Below are positions 44,525-52,392 of a DNA stretch of 64,000 bases, in pieces. The notes beneath the pieces were generated by a model. That model ran no database searches, was not told the DNA's origin, and worked only from the letters and a program-made list of their open reading frames with translations. A program made the position numbers and the translations under genes. Source of the DNA: Microbacterium sp. M28 (GTDB lineage Bacteria > Actinomycetota > Actinomycetes > Actinomycetales > Microbacteriaceae); NCBI RefSeq assembly GCF_025836995.1, contig NZ_CP107546.1, positions 2,170,001 through 2,234,000 on the forward strand, in the 5' to 3' direction. Numbering within the stretch: position 1 is the stretch's first letter; every line of letters begins with the position of its first letter.

Positions 44525-45669
44525 TCGGCCACCGAACCGTCGTCGTGGCGCCAGATGGGGTTCTGCCAGGTCTCCCAGCGCGATGCCGCCTGGCGGACGG
44601 CCTGCTCGTCGATCTCGATCCCGAGGCCGGGGCCGGTGAGGCGCTCGAAGGATCCGTCGACGAACTTGAGCGGTCCGGTATCAAGGACGTAGTCCAGCAC
44701 CTCGGCTCCCTTGTTGTAGTGGATGCCGATCGACTGCTCCTGGATGAGGTAGTTCGGGGTCGCGAATCCGACCTGCAGGCACGCCGCCAGCGCCAGCGGA
44801 CCCAGCGGACAGTGCGGGGCCAGCGTCACGTCGAAGGTCTCGGCGAGAGCCGCGATGCGCCGCACCTCGGAGATGCCTCCGGCGTGAGACAGATCGGGCT
44901 GCGCGATCCCGATCCCGGCCTGCAGGACCGGAAGGAACTCCTGACGGCTGTAGAGGCGCTCGCCCGTTGCGATCGGCACGGTGGTCGCGTCCACCATCCT
45001 GCCGATGACGTGCGAGTTCTCCGGCACGACGGGTTCCTCGATGAAGAACGGATGCAGCGGTTCGAGCATCGGCGCCAGACGCCGGGCCGTGGCCAGCGAG
45101 AAGCGTCCGTGCAGGTCGACGGCGACATCCCGGTCGGGCCCGAGAACCGCTCTCGCGCTGGCGACGCGCGCGACGACGCCGTCGAGCTCGGTGACCGATC
45201 CGTTTCGCCCCATCCGACCGGAGGCGTTCATCTTGACGGCCGTCAGACCGACCTCCAGCTGCGCGGTGATCTGGTCGGCGACTTCGGACGGATCGTCGCC
45301 GCCCACCCAGCCGTACGCGCGTATGCGCTCACGGACCGCGCCGCCGAGCAGATCATGCACGGGGACGCCGAGGCGCTTGCCCTTGATGTCCCACAGCGCC
45401 TGATCGACACCGGACACGGCGCTCGCCAGCACCGCGCCGCCGCGGTAGAACTGGCCCTTGGTCAGCACCTGCCAGTGATCCTCGATGACACCGGGGTCCT
45501 TGCCGATCAGGTACGCGGCGAACTGCTCGACGGCCACTCGGACGACGTCGCCGTAGCCCTCCAGCGACGCCTCACCCCACCCGACGATCCCGTCGCTCGT
45601 CTCGATCCGCACGAACAGCCATCGGGGTGCGACAGGGAGCGCCTCGACGCGCGAGATGATCGAGGTCAC
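44518..45669 (-). CDS. dgoD: D-galactonate dehydratase
   Basis: 383 residues of the enolase superfamily (mandelate racemase group). It matches E. coli DgoD closely in key stretches: the WLFVRIET start, WGEASLEG, FYRGG, ALWDIKGKRLGVPV, LHGRFS with the first metal ligand region, FIEEPV, LSHAGGISE, LAPHCPLGPLALAACLQ with the catalytic His, GIHYNKGAE and the C-terminal SVAEW. It dehydrates D-galactonate to 2-keto-3-deoxygalactonate. GTG start overlaps the gntK stop (GTGA). Confidence 0.93.
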   Translation of the reverse strand: MTSIISRVEALPVAPRWLFVRIETSDGIVGWGEASLEGYGDVVRVAVEQFAAYLIGKDPGVIEDHWQVLTKGQFYRGGAVLASAVSGVDQALWDIKGKRLGVPVHDLLGGAVRERIRAYGWVGGDDPSEVADQITAQLEVGLTAVKMNASGRMGRNGSVTELDGVVARVASARAVLGPDRDVAVDLHGRFSLATARRLAPMLEPLHPFFIEEPVVPENSHVIGRMVDATTVPIATGERLYSRQEFLPVLQAGIGIAQPDLSHAGGISEVRRIAALAETFDVTLAPHCPLGPLALAACLQVGFATPNYLIQEQSIGIHYNKGAEVLDYVLDTGPLKFVDGSFERLTGPGLGIEIDEQAVRQAASRWETWQNPIWRHDDGSVAEW

Positions 45670-46193
45670 GCGAGCGCCTCCGCCTCGCCGAAGAGCGCGG
45701 CGACGACCGTGTCGACGATCTGCTCGGGCGTCTGCACCACGCTGACGCGAAGGCCGCGCTCGTCCTCCGCGAGCGGCTCGAGCGTGTCGTACTGCGACTG
45801 GAGCAGGGTCGCAGGCATGTACTCGTGCGTACGCGCACCGACCCGCTCGGCGACCAGCTCGATCGGGCCCCACGGCTCCACGAAGCGGACGTCCGGCTCG
45901 TGCGAGCGGATCAGGTCCCGGTAGGTGCGACGCAGCGCCGAGCATGCCACGACGACCCCGGTCGCCTTGTGGGCGGCGAGCGTCTCACCGACGGCGTGCA
46001 GCCATGGCTCGCGGTCGGCGTCCGTCAGGGGGATCCCCGCCGCCATGGACTCGACGTTGCGCGGCGGGTGCAGCCGGTCGCCGTCGATGAAGGGCACGCC
46101 CAGCCGGTCTCCCAGCAGACGCCCGATCGTCGATTTCCCGATGCCCTGCACACCCATGACCACGACCGTGATCGCATTCTTCGTCAACGTCAT
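45666..46193 (-). CDS. gntK: Gluconokinase
   Basis: 175 residues, P-loop kinase of the GntK family. Walker A reads MGVQGIGKSTIGRLL (usual GVSGSGKST), then IDGDRLHPPRNVESMAAG, LTDADREPWL and VVACSALRRTYRDLIR, all family hallmarks. It makes 6-phosphogluconate for Gnd. AAAGG directly touches the ATG at 46193, but stands 6 nt before an in-frame TTG at 46187, which may be the real start. Divergent from the GntR regulator. Confidence 0.92.
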   Translation of the reverse strand: MTLTKNAITVVVMGVQGIGKSTIGRLLGDRLGVPFIDGDRLHPPRNVESMAAGIPLTDADREPWLHAVGETLAAHKATGVVVACSALRRTYRDLIRSHEPDVRFVEPWGPIELVAERVGARTHEYMPATLLQSQYDTLEPLAEDERGLRVSVVQTPEQIVDTVVAALFGEAEALA

Positions 46194-46261
46194 CCTTTCG
46201 TCGCGCCCGCCGTGGGCGCGGAATCCTCATATCTGCCTCAAGCTGACGCTATCGACTTAAA

Positions 46262-46268
46262 GTCAGAC
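46262..46268. promoter_or_regulatory. Candidate GntR/FadR-type operator
   Basis: GTCAGAC, embedded in TTAAAGTCAGACAATTC, fits the GTnnnAC core of FadR-subfamily operators. It lies between the divergent gntK and GntR genes, just upstream of the regulator's promoter (TATGCT, 46294-46299), so it could control both directions. Confidence 0.45.
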
Positions 46269-46293
46269 AATTCAACCTGTGTGACGGGAAAGA

Positions 46294-46299
46294 TATGCT
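46294..46299 (+). promoter_or_regulatory. Likely -10 element (leaderless) for GntR regulator
   Basis: TATGCT, then 6 nt, then ATG at 46306. Confidence 0.5.
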
Positions 46300-46305
46300 G
46301 ATGCG

Positions 46306-47091
46306 ATGACCGACCTCGCCGGCACCGACCCGCTTCCGACCCTCCCGCCCGCGGTCGGCGACCTGCGCAACATGGTCCTGGACACTCTCGGCAGAGAGAT
46401 CTGCGCAGGACGGATCGCGTCGGAGACGATCTTCACGACCGAGTCGATCGAGAGCCGCTTCCAGGTCTCGCGCCCCGTCGTGCGCGAGGCACTGCGTGCT
46501 CTTCAACAGCTCGGGATGGTGGCACCCAAGCGTCGCATCGGCGTTCGCGTCCTCCCGCCGAGCGAGTGGAACGCATACGATCTCCAGGTCATCCGCTGGC
46601 GTCTCGCCGGGCCGGGGCGCGTCGCGCAGCTGCGGTCGTTGACCGAACTGCGCGGTGCGATCGAACCGGCAGCGGCACGACTGGCCGCGATGCGCGCGCC
46701 GCTCGACCGCGCGAGCGATCTGGTCGGGCTCGCCGGGCGCGTCTGGGCCGCCGGTCGCCAGGGGGATGCCGAGGAGTTCCTCCGCGTCGACCTGCAGTTT
46801 CATCGCCTGATCCTGGAGATGAGCGGGAACGAGATGTTCGCGCAGCTGCACAGCCTCGTCGAGGAGGTGCTGCGCGGCCGCACGCACTACCGTCTGATGC
46901 CGCAGTTCCCAGCGCCGGAGGCGCTCCAGTGGCACGTCGACATCGCCACCGCGATCCAGACGGGCAACGCCGACAAGGCGGCACAGGCGACGATCGCGAT
47001 CACAGAGCGTGCCCTGACCGAGATGTCCTCGATCTGGGAGCAGCAGCTCGATCGTCACGAGGGCGACGCGGAATTCACAGCCGCCCCATAA
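46306..47091 (+). CDS. GntR/FadR-family transcriptional regulator of the gluconate/galactonate genes
   Basis: 261 residues. Winged helix-turn-helix at about 22-90 (TESIESRFQVSRPVVREALRALQQLGMV), then an all-helical FCD effector domain (about 110-245) with the metal-binding pattern ELRGAIEPAAARLAA, DLQFHRLILEMSGN and WHVDIATAI. The link segment RVLPPSEWNAYDLQVIRWRL resembles that of DgoR, the E. coli galactonate repressor. Divergence from gntK-dgoD-eda supports repression of that operon with sugar acids as inducers; this is inference from position. Confidence 0.85.
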   Translation: MTDLAGTDPLPTLPPAVGDLRNMVLDTLGREICAGRIASETIFTTESIESRFQVSRPVVREALRALQQLGMVAPKRRIGVRVLPPSEWNAYDLQVIRWRLAGPGRVAQLRSLTELRGAIEPAAARLAAMRAPLDRASDLVGLAGRVWAAGRQGDAEEFLRVDLQFHRLILEMSGNEMFAQLHSLVEEVLRGRTHYRLMPQFPAPEALQWHVDIATAIQTGNADKAAQATIAITERALTEMSSIWEQQLDRHEGDAEFTAAP

Positions 47092-47135
47092 CAGGCTCCA
47101 TAGAAATCTCATAGGAGACGCCTCAGAATGGTGTC

Positions 47136-47864
47136 ATGACCACCGATCTGCCTGAACTCCGCCGCGCGGACGGCTCGCCGCTGCGCATCCTCGCCGTCGA
47201 CGACGAGCAGATGCTCACGGACCTCCTGGCCATGGCGCTGCGCATGGAGGGCTGGGAGGTGCGCACCGCGTCATCCGGCCTGGAAGCGTTGCAGGTGGCC
47301 CGCGAGTTCGAGCCGGATGCGCTCGTGCTCGACATCATGATGCCCGACCTCGACGGCATGTCGGTTCTGCGCCGCCTGCGCGAGTCAGGCAACTTCGTTC
47401 CGGTGCTGTTCCTGACCGCGAAGGATGCCGTCGCCGACCGCATCGCAGGTCTGACCGCCGGAGGCGACGACTACGTCACCAAGCCCTTCAGCCTGGAGGA
47501 GATCATCGCCCGCCTCCGCGCGATCATCCGCCGCAGCGGCCAGGCCACGGCGGACGACTCCCAGTCGATCCTGCGCGTCGCCGACCTGACGCTCAACGAG
47601 GACAGCCACGAGGTCGTCCGCGGCGGCGACGAGATCGAGCTCACCGCGACCGAGTTCGAACTGCTGCGCTATCTCATGCGCAACGAACGACGGGTGCTGT
47701 CCAAGGCCCAGATCCTGGACCGCGTGTGGAGCTACGACTTCGGCGGCAAGTCCTCGGTCGTCGAGCTCTACATCTCCTACCTGCGCAAGAAGATCGATGC
47801 CGGCCGCACTCCCCTGCTGCACACCGTCCGCGGCGTCGGCTACATGATCAAGGCCCCGCAGTGA
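47136..47864 (+). CDS. OmpR/PhoB-family response regulator
   Basis: 242 residues. Receiver domain (about 17-130) with AVDDE, phospho-acceptor Asp66 in LVLDIMMPDLDGM and Lys in VTKPFSLEE. The winged-helix DNA-binding domain (about 145-240) includes LTATEFELLRYLMRNERRVLSKAQIL and the end HTVRGVGYMIKAP. The kinase gene overlaps its stop (GTGA). A CAGAAT hexamer six bases before the ATG suggests leaderless expression; CTCATAG-like repeats lie upstream. Targets unknown. Confidence 0.92.
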   Translation: MTTDLPELRRADGSPLRILAVDDEQMLTDLLAMALRMEGWEVRTASSGLEALQVAREFEPDALVLDIMMPDLDGMSVLRRLRESGNFVPVLFLTAKDAVADRIAGLTAGGDDYVTKPFSLEEIIARLRAIIRRSGQATADDSQSILRVADLTLNEDSHEVVRGGDEIELTATEFELLRYLMRNERRVLSKAQILDRVWSYDFGGKSSVVELYISYLRKKIDAGRTPLLHTVRGVGYMIKAPQ

Positions 47865-49402
47865 CCACGACGAACCCCGCGCGACGGCCGGTCACCCTGC
47901 AGACCCGGCTGATGGCTGCCGTGATCGGGTTCGTCTCCCTCATCCTCATCATCGTCGCCGTCATCACCAGCGCGACGCTGGGCACCACCCTCGAGAACCA
48001 GCTCGATCAGAAGGTGCTCTCCAACCTCGCGCGCCTCGAGTCCTATACGGACAACAGGGCGCCTCTGGCCCGCATCACGGGCCAGGAGCTCACCGCCGAG
48101 ATGGTGATGAAGGGCGTCACCTCCGCCGATGGCGTGGTCCTCGCGATCGCCGGCGGTCAGGACTCGATCCCCCCGAGCGGCGTTGTGGTCGAACAGGGCA
48201 CGACGACTCCGCTCACGCAGACGCAGTTGCGCCAGATCGATCAGGAGCTCGAGGATTCGCGACTGGTCACCGTCACCATCGACGACCTGGGTTCGTACCG
48301 GATCGCGGCGACGCAGACCCAGCACGGCGGCATCACCGTCGTCACCGGCCTCCCTCGGGACGAGATCCAGAACACGCTCGCTCGCCTGTTCACGGTCATC
48401 GCGATGGCTACTCTCGGAGGGCTCATCCTCCTGGCGCTCACGACGGCGATCACGATCCGCGTCGGACTCCGCCCGCTTCGGGCTGTGGCCGCGACGGCGA
48501 CCCGCGTGGCCAACCAGCCGCTGGATCGGGGCGAGGTCTCGATCACCGAGCGGGTCCCGGCGGCCGAGGCCGACCCCCGCACCGAGACGGGTCTGGTCGG
48601 CGCGGCTCTGAACACCCTGCTGGACCACGTCGACAGCTCGCTGTCCGCCCGCCAGCAGAACGAGGAACGGATGCGGCGCTTCGTCGCCGACGCCAGCCAC
48701 GAGTTGCGCACCCCGCTCGCCTCGATCCGCGGCTACTCCGAGCTGTCCCTCAAGGCGCTCAGCAGAGCCGAACAGGCCGGGACCGCCGCGACGCCGGCCG
48801 CCATGGAGAGCACCGGCTCCGCCCTGGAGCGCATCCAGGCCCAGTCGATACGCATGACACGGCTGGTCGAGGACCTCCTGCTCCTGGCGCGACTGGACGA
48901 GGGACGCGAGCTCGTGCACGGCACCGTCGACCTGACGCAGCTCGCCGTCGAAGGCGTCGCGGATGCCCGCCCCACGGCCCCGGATCACGCCTGGGATCTC
49001 GAGATCCCTGCAGAGCCGGTCACGGTCGTCGGCGACGCCGGACGTCTGCACCAGGTCGTGACGAACCTCCTCGCGAACGCGCGCACCCACACTCCGGCCG
49101 GTACGACGATCACCATGACCGTGTCGCAGGACGGCGACCACGGCATCCTGCGGGTCCATGACGACGGCCCTGGGATCGACCCAGCGGTACGCGATGAGCT
49201 GTTCGCGCGATTCGTGCGGGGCGACAGCTCGCGGGCCCGTCAGACCGGAGGCACCGGCCTCGGCTTGGCGATCGTGAAGGCGATCGTCGACGGACACCAC
49301 GGCGACATCGCCGTCGACAGCGAGCCGGGGTCCACGACCTTCACCGTCCGCCTCCCCGTGAACCCGGCATCGCCCGGCCGGGGCGCCGGGGGCGCGAGCT
49401 GA
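47861..49402 (+). CDS. Sensor histidine kinase, OmpR-type partner
   Basis: 513 residues from GTG 47861. Two membrane helices (about 17-40 and 175-197) enclose an extracytoplasmic sensor domain of about 135 residues. A HAMP domain follows (AVAATATRVANQPL), then the dimerisation domain with the phospho-His in FVADASHELRTPLASIRG, and a HATPase with N box VTNLLANARTHTP, G1 DDGPGIDP and G2 GGTGLGLAIVKAIV. It pairs with the preceding regulator. It ends 3 bp from the convergent oxidoreductase gene. Confidence 0.92.
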   Translation: MTTTNPARRPVTLQTRLMAAVIGFVSLILIIVAVITSATLGTTLENQLDQKVLSNLARLESYTDNRAPLARITGQELTAEMVMKGVTSADGVVLAIAGGQDSIPPSGVVVEQGTTTPLTQTQLRQIDQELEDSRLVTVTIDDLGSYRIAATQTQHGGITVVTGLPRDEIQNTLARLFTVIAMATLGGLILLALTTAITIRVGLRPLRAVAATATRVANQPLDRGEVSITERVPAAEADPRTETGLVGAALNTLLDHVDSSLSARQQNEERMRRFVADASHELRTPLASIRGYSELSLKALSRAEQAGTAATPAAMESTGSALERIQAQSIRMTRLVEDLLLLARLDEGRELVHGTVDLTQLAVEGVADARPTAPDHAWDLEIPAEPVTVVGDAGRLHQVVTNLLANARTHTPAGTTITMTVSQDGDHGILRVHDDGPGIDPAVRDELFARFVRGDSSRARQTGGTGLGLAIVKAIVDGHHGDIAVDSEPGSTTFTVRLPVNPASPGRGAGGAS

Positions 49403-49405
49403 GGA

Positions 49406-50989
49406 TCAGTACCCGGCGAACGCGTCGGTCGTGAGCGATCGCGCCTTGTGCATCGCCGGCGCGAGATCGGCGATGAGGCGGGGCGGACCCGAGATGAACG
49501 CGTGCCTGCCCGACAGGTCGCCCACGACGCGCTCGAGATGCTCGGCGTCGAGGCGCACACCGCCGGCCCAGCGCCAGTGCGGCGGCAGGTCCTCCGGCTC
49601 CGCACGGGTGAAGACGATCACGGGCACTCCGGTCGCGGCCAACTCGTCGCGGAACGCCAGCTCCGCAGGGTCCGACGCGACGTACACGAGCACGATGTCG
49701 CGCTGCTGTCCGGTGCTGGCCAGCTGACGCAGCTGCGAGACGAACGGCGTCACGCCGATCCCGGCTGCGACCATCAGCACGGGAGCCTCGCCACGCGGCA
49801 GGAGGAAGTCGCCCCACGTACCGGTCACGGCGAGCGTCGCCCCCGGCTCCGCGGCCGCGAGGGCGCGCTTGTAGCTGGACGGATGCTTCTGATCGCCGTT
49901 CTTGTACGCGATGCGCAGGGTAGGCAGGTCAGCGGGTGCGGAGACGATGCTGAACTCGCGGCGCGTGCCCCTGGCATCCGGACGCCGGTGCGGCACGTCC
50001 AGCTCGAGGTACTGCCCTGCCAGGAACCGGAGCTTCCCCCGCGCCTGGAACGTGAGCTCCTGGACGGTCGGCGTGATGAACTCGCGGCTGCGGAGCGTCA
50101 GCCGGACCGAGCCGCGGAGGGCGAAGGCGAAGGCGATCAGGTTGCCGATCAGCAGGGCCCGCTCCTGGCCGAGCGTGAACAGCCCGGCGACCGAGATCGG
50201 CCAGCCGGCGAGCACGCCGACCGCGCCGGCGACCCAGAACTGCTGCCACCGCCGCGGTGGAAGCGTGAGCGGCTCGGACAGCATGAACGCGCCGAGGAAC
50301 AGGAACGGCGTCTGCAGCACCGCGAACGACAGTGCCGTGCCGAGCTCGACATCGAGCCCGAACTGCTGCGCCTGGATGAACTGCCGCAGAACTGCGGTAG
50401 CGACCGCGATCAGAACGAAGACCAGCACGACCCTGACCTTCTCGGTGCGCCACAGCACCAGGAGGCCGAGGACCGCGACGGGCAGCGCCATCGACGGCGT
50501 GCCGATCCACCAGGACGAGGACGTGCCCAGCCATTCGAGCGCGCCGAACGCTCCCAGGATCGACACGACCGCGGCGCCGAACGCCGCGGGGTTGAAGATG
50601 TGCCGTCCGCGCCAGGCGATGATGTACTTCGACAGGCTCGCCAGCGCGCCGGCCAGCGCCAGCCCCAGGATCGCGGCCGGCTCGTAACCGGGTCGGAGCA
50701 CGAACAGCAGGATGAGCGCCGTCACGAGGGAGGACTCGACGCGCCACGGCAATCGCAGGATGCGCTGCGCGACGGCATCCACCACCGAGATCACCACCGT
50801 CAGCACGACGAAGGAGACGAGGATCTCCAGCGGCGTGGGGGCGACGATCACGCCGAGAGCCGACAGCGCGACGGCGATCACCGCCAGGGTCGCGAGGGCC
50901 GCCAGGACGAGCCGGTACATCGAGACTGAGCCCAGCCGGGCCAGGACCTGCTGTCGGAATGCGGTGAAGGACGTCGTCACGATACTCAC
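49406..50989 (-). CDS. RnfD/NqrB-like membrane domain fused to an FNR-type flavin reductase
   Basis: 527 residues. The first 285 residues hold about nine or ten membrane helices with RnfD/NqrB-like motifs (WRVESSLVTALILLFVLRP, HIFNPAAFGAAVVS). The last 240 residues are a ferredoxin-NADP reductase module: FLAGQYLELDVP, the FAD motif TRREFSIVSAP, the NAD(P) motif AAGIGVTPFVSQLRQL, and HAFISGPPRLI. It could move electrons from cytosolic NAD(P)H through a membrane flavin to the outside. Last gene of an operon with ApbE and an FMN-binding lipoprotein, its likely electron acceptor. GTG start at 50989. Confidence 0.85.
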   Translation of the reverse strand: MSIVTTSFTAFRQQVLARLGSVSMYRLVLAALATLAVIAVALSALGVIVAPTPLEILVSFVVLTVVISVVDAVAQRILRLPWRVESSLVTALILLFVLRPGYEPAAILGLALAGALASLSKYIIAWRGRHIFNPAAFGAAVVSILGAFGALEWLGTSSSWWIGTPSMALPVAVLGLLVLWRTEKVRVVLVFVLIAVATAVLRQFIQAQQFGLDVELGTALSFAVLQTPFLFLGAFMLSEPLTLPPRRWQQFWVAGAVGVLAGWPISVAGLFTLGQERALLIGNLIAFAFALRGSVRLTLRSREFITPTVQELTFQARGKLRFLAGQYLELDVPHRRPDARGTRREFSIVSAPADLPTLRIAYKNGDQKHPSSYKRALAAAEPGATLAVTGTWGDFLLPRGEAPVLMVAAGIGVTPFVSQLRQLASTGQQRDIVLVYVASDPAELAFRDELAATGVPVIVFTRAEPEDLPPHWRWAGGVRLDAEHLERVVGDLSGRHAFISGPPRLIADLAPAMHKARSLTTDAFAGY

Positions 50990-51008
50990 TCTGCCGTATC
51001 CGCCGGCG

Positions 51009-51863
51009 TCAGGAGGCCGTCGTGAACAGTTCGACCGGACATCCCGCCGAACGCTGGGTCCGGCCGTCCGTGCTCATCCGCACCCACTCGACTCCCCACT
51101 CGGCGGCGAGCCGCGTGCCCCCGTCGAAGAACAGGGCGGTCGCCACGGCATCCGCGTGCATGGCGTCGGGGGCGATCGCCCATGTCGCGGCCCACGTCAG
51201 GACAGGCAGTCCGGTGCGGGCGTCGAGCACGTGGTGCAGCCCGTCTCCCCAGACCCGACGGTTGACGGCCGACGCGCACAGCGCCTGATCACGGATCGTC
51301 GCGACGCCGATCGCCCGCGCGGAGTCGTAGGGATGCTCCAGCCCGACCCGCAGCTCCCGTCCACGAACGGCGAGGTCGCCGGACGCGTCGACCACGAGGC
51401 CGCCGGGGACGTCCGCGAGCTCCCGCTGGACGAGGTCGACCAGCCGCCCCTTCCCGAGGGCTCCGACGTCGATGATCGCCGGCTCCGCTAGCGTCAGGCG
51501 TTCGCGCCAGCCCAGGATCGATGGCCAGTCGTCCGGCGCCGGCTCGGCATCCGATGCCACCAGCGAAAGAGAGGCGTCGTAGCCGAGCGCGGCGAGGCTG
51601 CGGCCGACGAGCGGATTCACCGCTCCCGCGGTCGCGTCGGACAGCTCCCGGTAGGCATCCAGCATCGCCGCGGCATCCACCGGCAGCGCCGCGGACCCAC
51701 CGGCCGCGAGAGAGCTGACGACCGAATCCGAGCGGAACCTCGACCACTCCCGATCGAACCGATCGATGACCTCGCCCACGCGGGCGCGCTCATGGTCGGT
51801 GAGCACGCGTTCGCTCTCGATCTCCCAGCGGGTGCCGATCGCGTCGAAGCGCCAGAGCGTCAC
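51009..51863 (-). CDS. apbE: FAD:protein FMN transferase
   Basis: 284 residues, ApbE/flavinyltransferase family. Visible: the N-terminal strand IGTRWEIE, SRFRSDSVVSSL, the FAD-binding IIDVGALGKGRLVDLV, VVDASGDLAVRG and the metal-binding C-terminal HADAVATALFFDG. The enzyme splits FAD and links FMN to a threonine of a target protein. Unlike many ApbE proteins it has no clear signal peptide, so it may act inside the cell. The neighbouring lipoprotein carries a suitable target motif. GTG start at 51863, 3 bp after the lipoprotein stop. Confidence 0.9.
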   Translation of the reverse strand: MTLWRFDAIGTRWEIESERVLTDHERARVGEVIDRFDREWSRFRSDSVVSSLAAGGSAALPVDAAAMLDAYRELSDATAGAVNPLVGRSLAALGYDASLSLVASDAEPAPDDWPSILGWRERLTLAEPAIIDVGALGKGRLVDLVQRELADVPGGLVVDASGDLAVRGRELRVGLEHPYDSARAIGVATIRDQALCASAVNRRVWGDGLHHVLDARTGLPVLTWAATWAIAPDAMHADAVATALFFDGGTRLAAEWGVEWVRMSTDGRTQRSAGCPVELFTTAS

Positions 51864-51866
51864 GTC

Positions 51867-52313
51867 CTACGCCGCCGCCTGCTCCTTGATGTCATCCACG
51901 GCTGCGTTGAATCCGCCGCTGGTGAGCGACGAACCCGCGACGCGATCCACGTCGATGTCGTCGATCGCGACGCCGACGACCTCCTCGTCGATCCCGTCGA
52001 TGAACTGTCCCTGGAACTGCTCGGTCTCCGGTGCCTGCGGGTCGCCGGTCACCTCGACCTCGGTGACGACACCGTCCGCCAGGGTCAGCGTGACGGAGAT
52101 CGTCTCGACGGTCTCCGGCGTCTGGTACGAGCCTTCAGCGGTGTACGTGCCGTCGGTGTACTCCGCCGTGGTCGTGCCGGAGTCGGCAGCGTCCGACTCC
52201 GCACTGCCTTCGGCATCCGCGTCACCGGAGCACCCGGCGAGCACGAGGAGTCCGGCGACACCGGCGACGGCGGCACCCTTGCGGGCGAATGAGGGAACGG
52301 TCGTGCGGATCAT
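51867..52313 (-). CDS. FMN-binding domain lipoprotein
   Basis: 148 residues. Signal peptide with lipobox LVLAGC, lipidated at Cys28, then an acidic Ser/Asp/Ala-rich linker (to about 50). The FMN-binding domain has DGTYTAEGSYQ and the flavinylation site near the C-terminus, VAGSSLTSGGFNAAV, with the Thr as expected FMN anchor. GGAGG is 6 nt before the ATG. It is the first gene of the operon and would act as an extracytoplasmic one-electron flavin carrier, flavinylated by ApbE. Confidence 0.88.
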   Translation of the reverse strand: MIRTTVPSFARKGAAVAGVAGLLVLAGCSGDADAEGSAESDAADSGTTTAEYTDGTYTAEGSYQTPETVETISVTLTLADGVVTEVEVTGDPQAPETEQFQGQFIDGIDEEVVGVAIDDIDVDRVAGSSLTSGGFNAAVDDIKEQAAA

Positions 52314-52392
52314 GGCAGTCCTCCGGCTCTGTGCGCTCTGTGGGAGCTCCGAGATTAAGGAGCCATGCTATGCGTACGCTGTGTCGTCAGGC

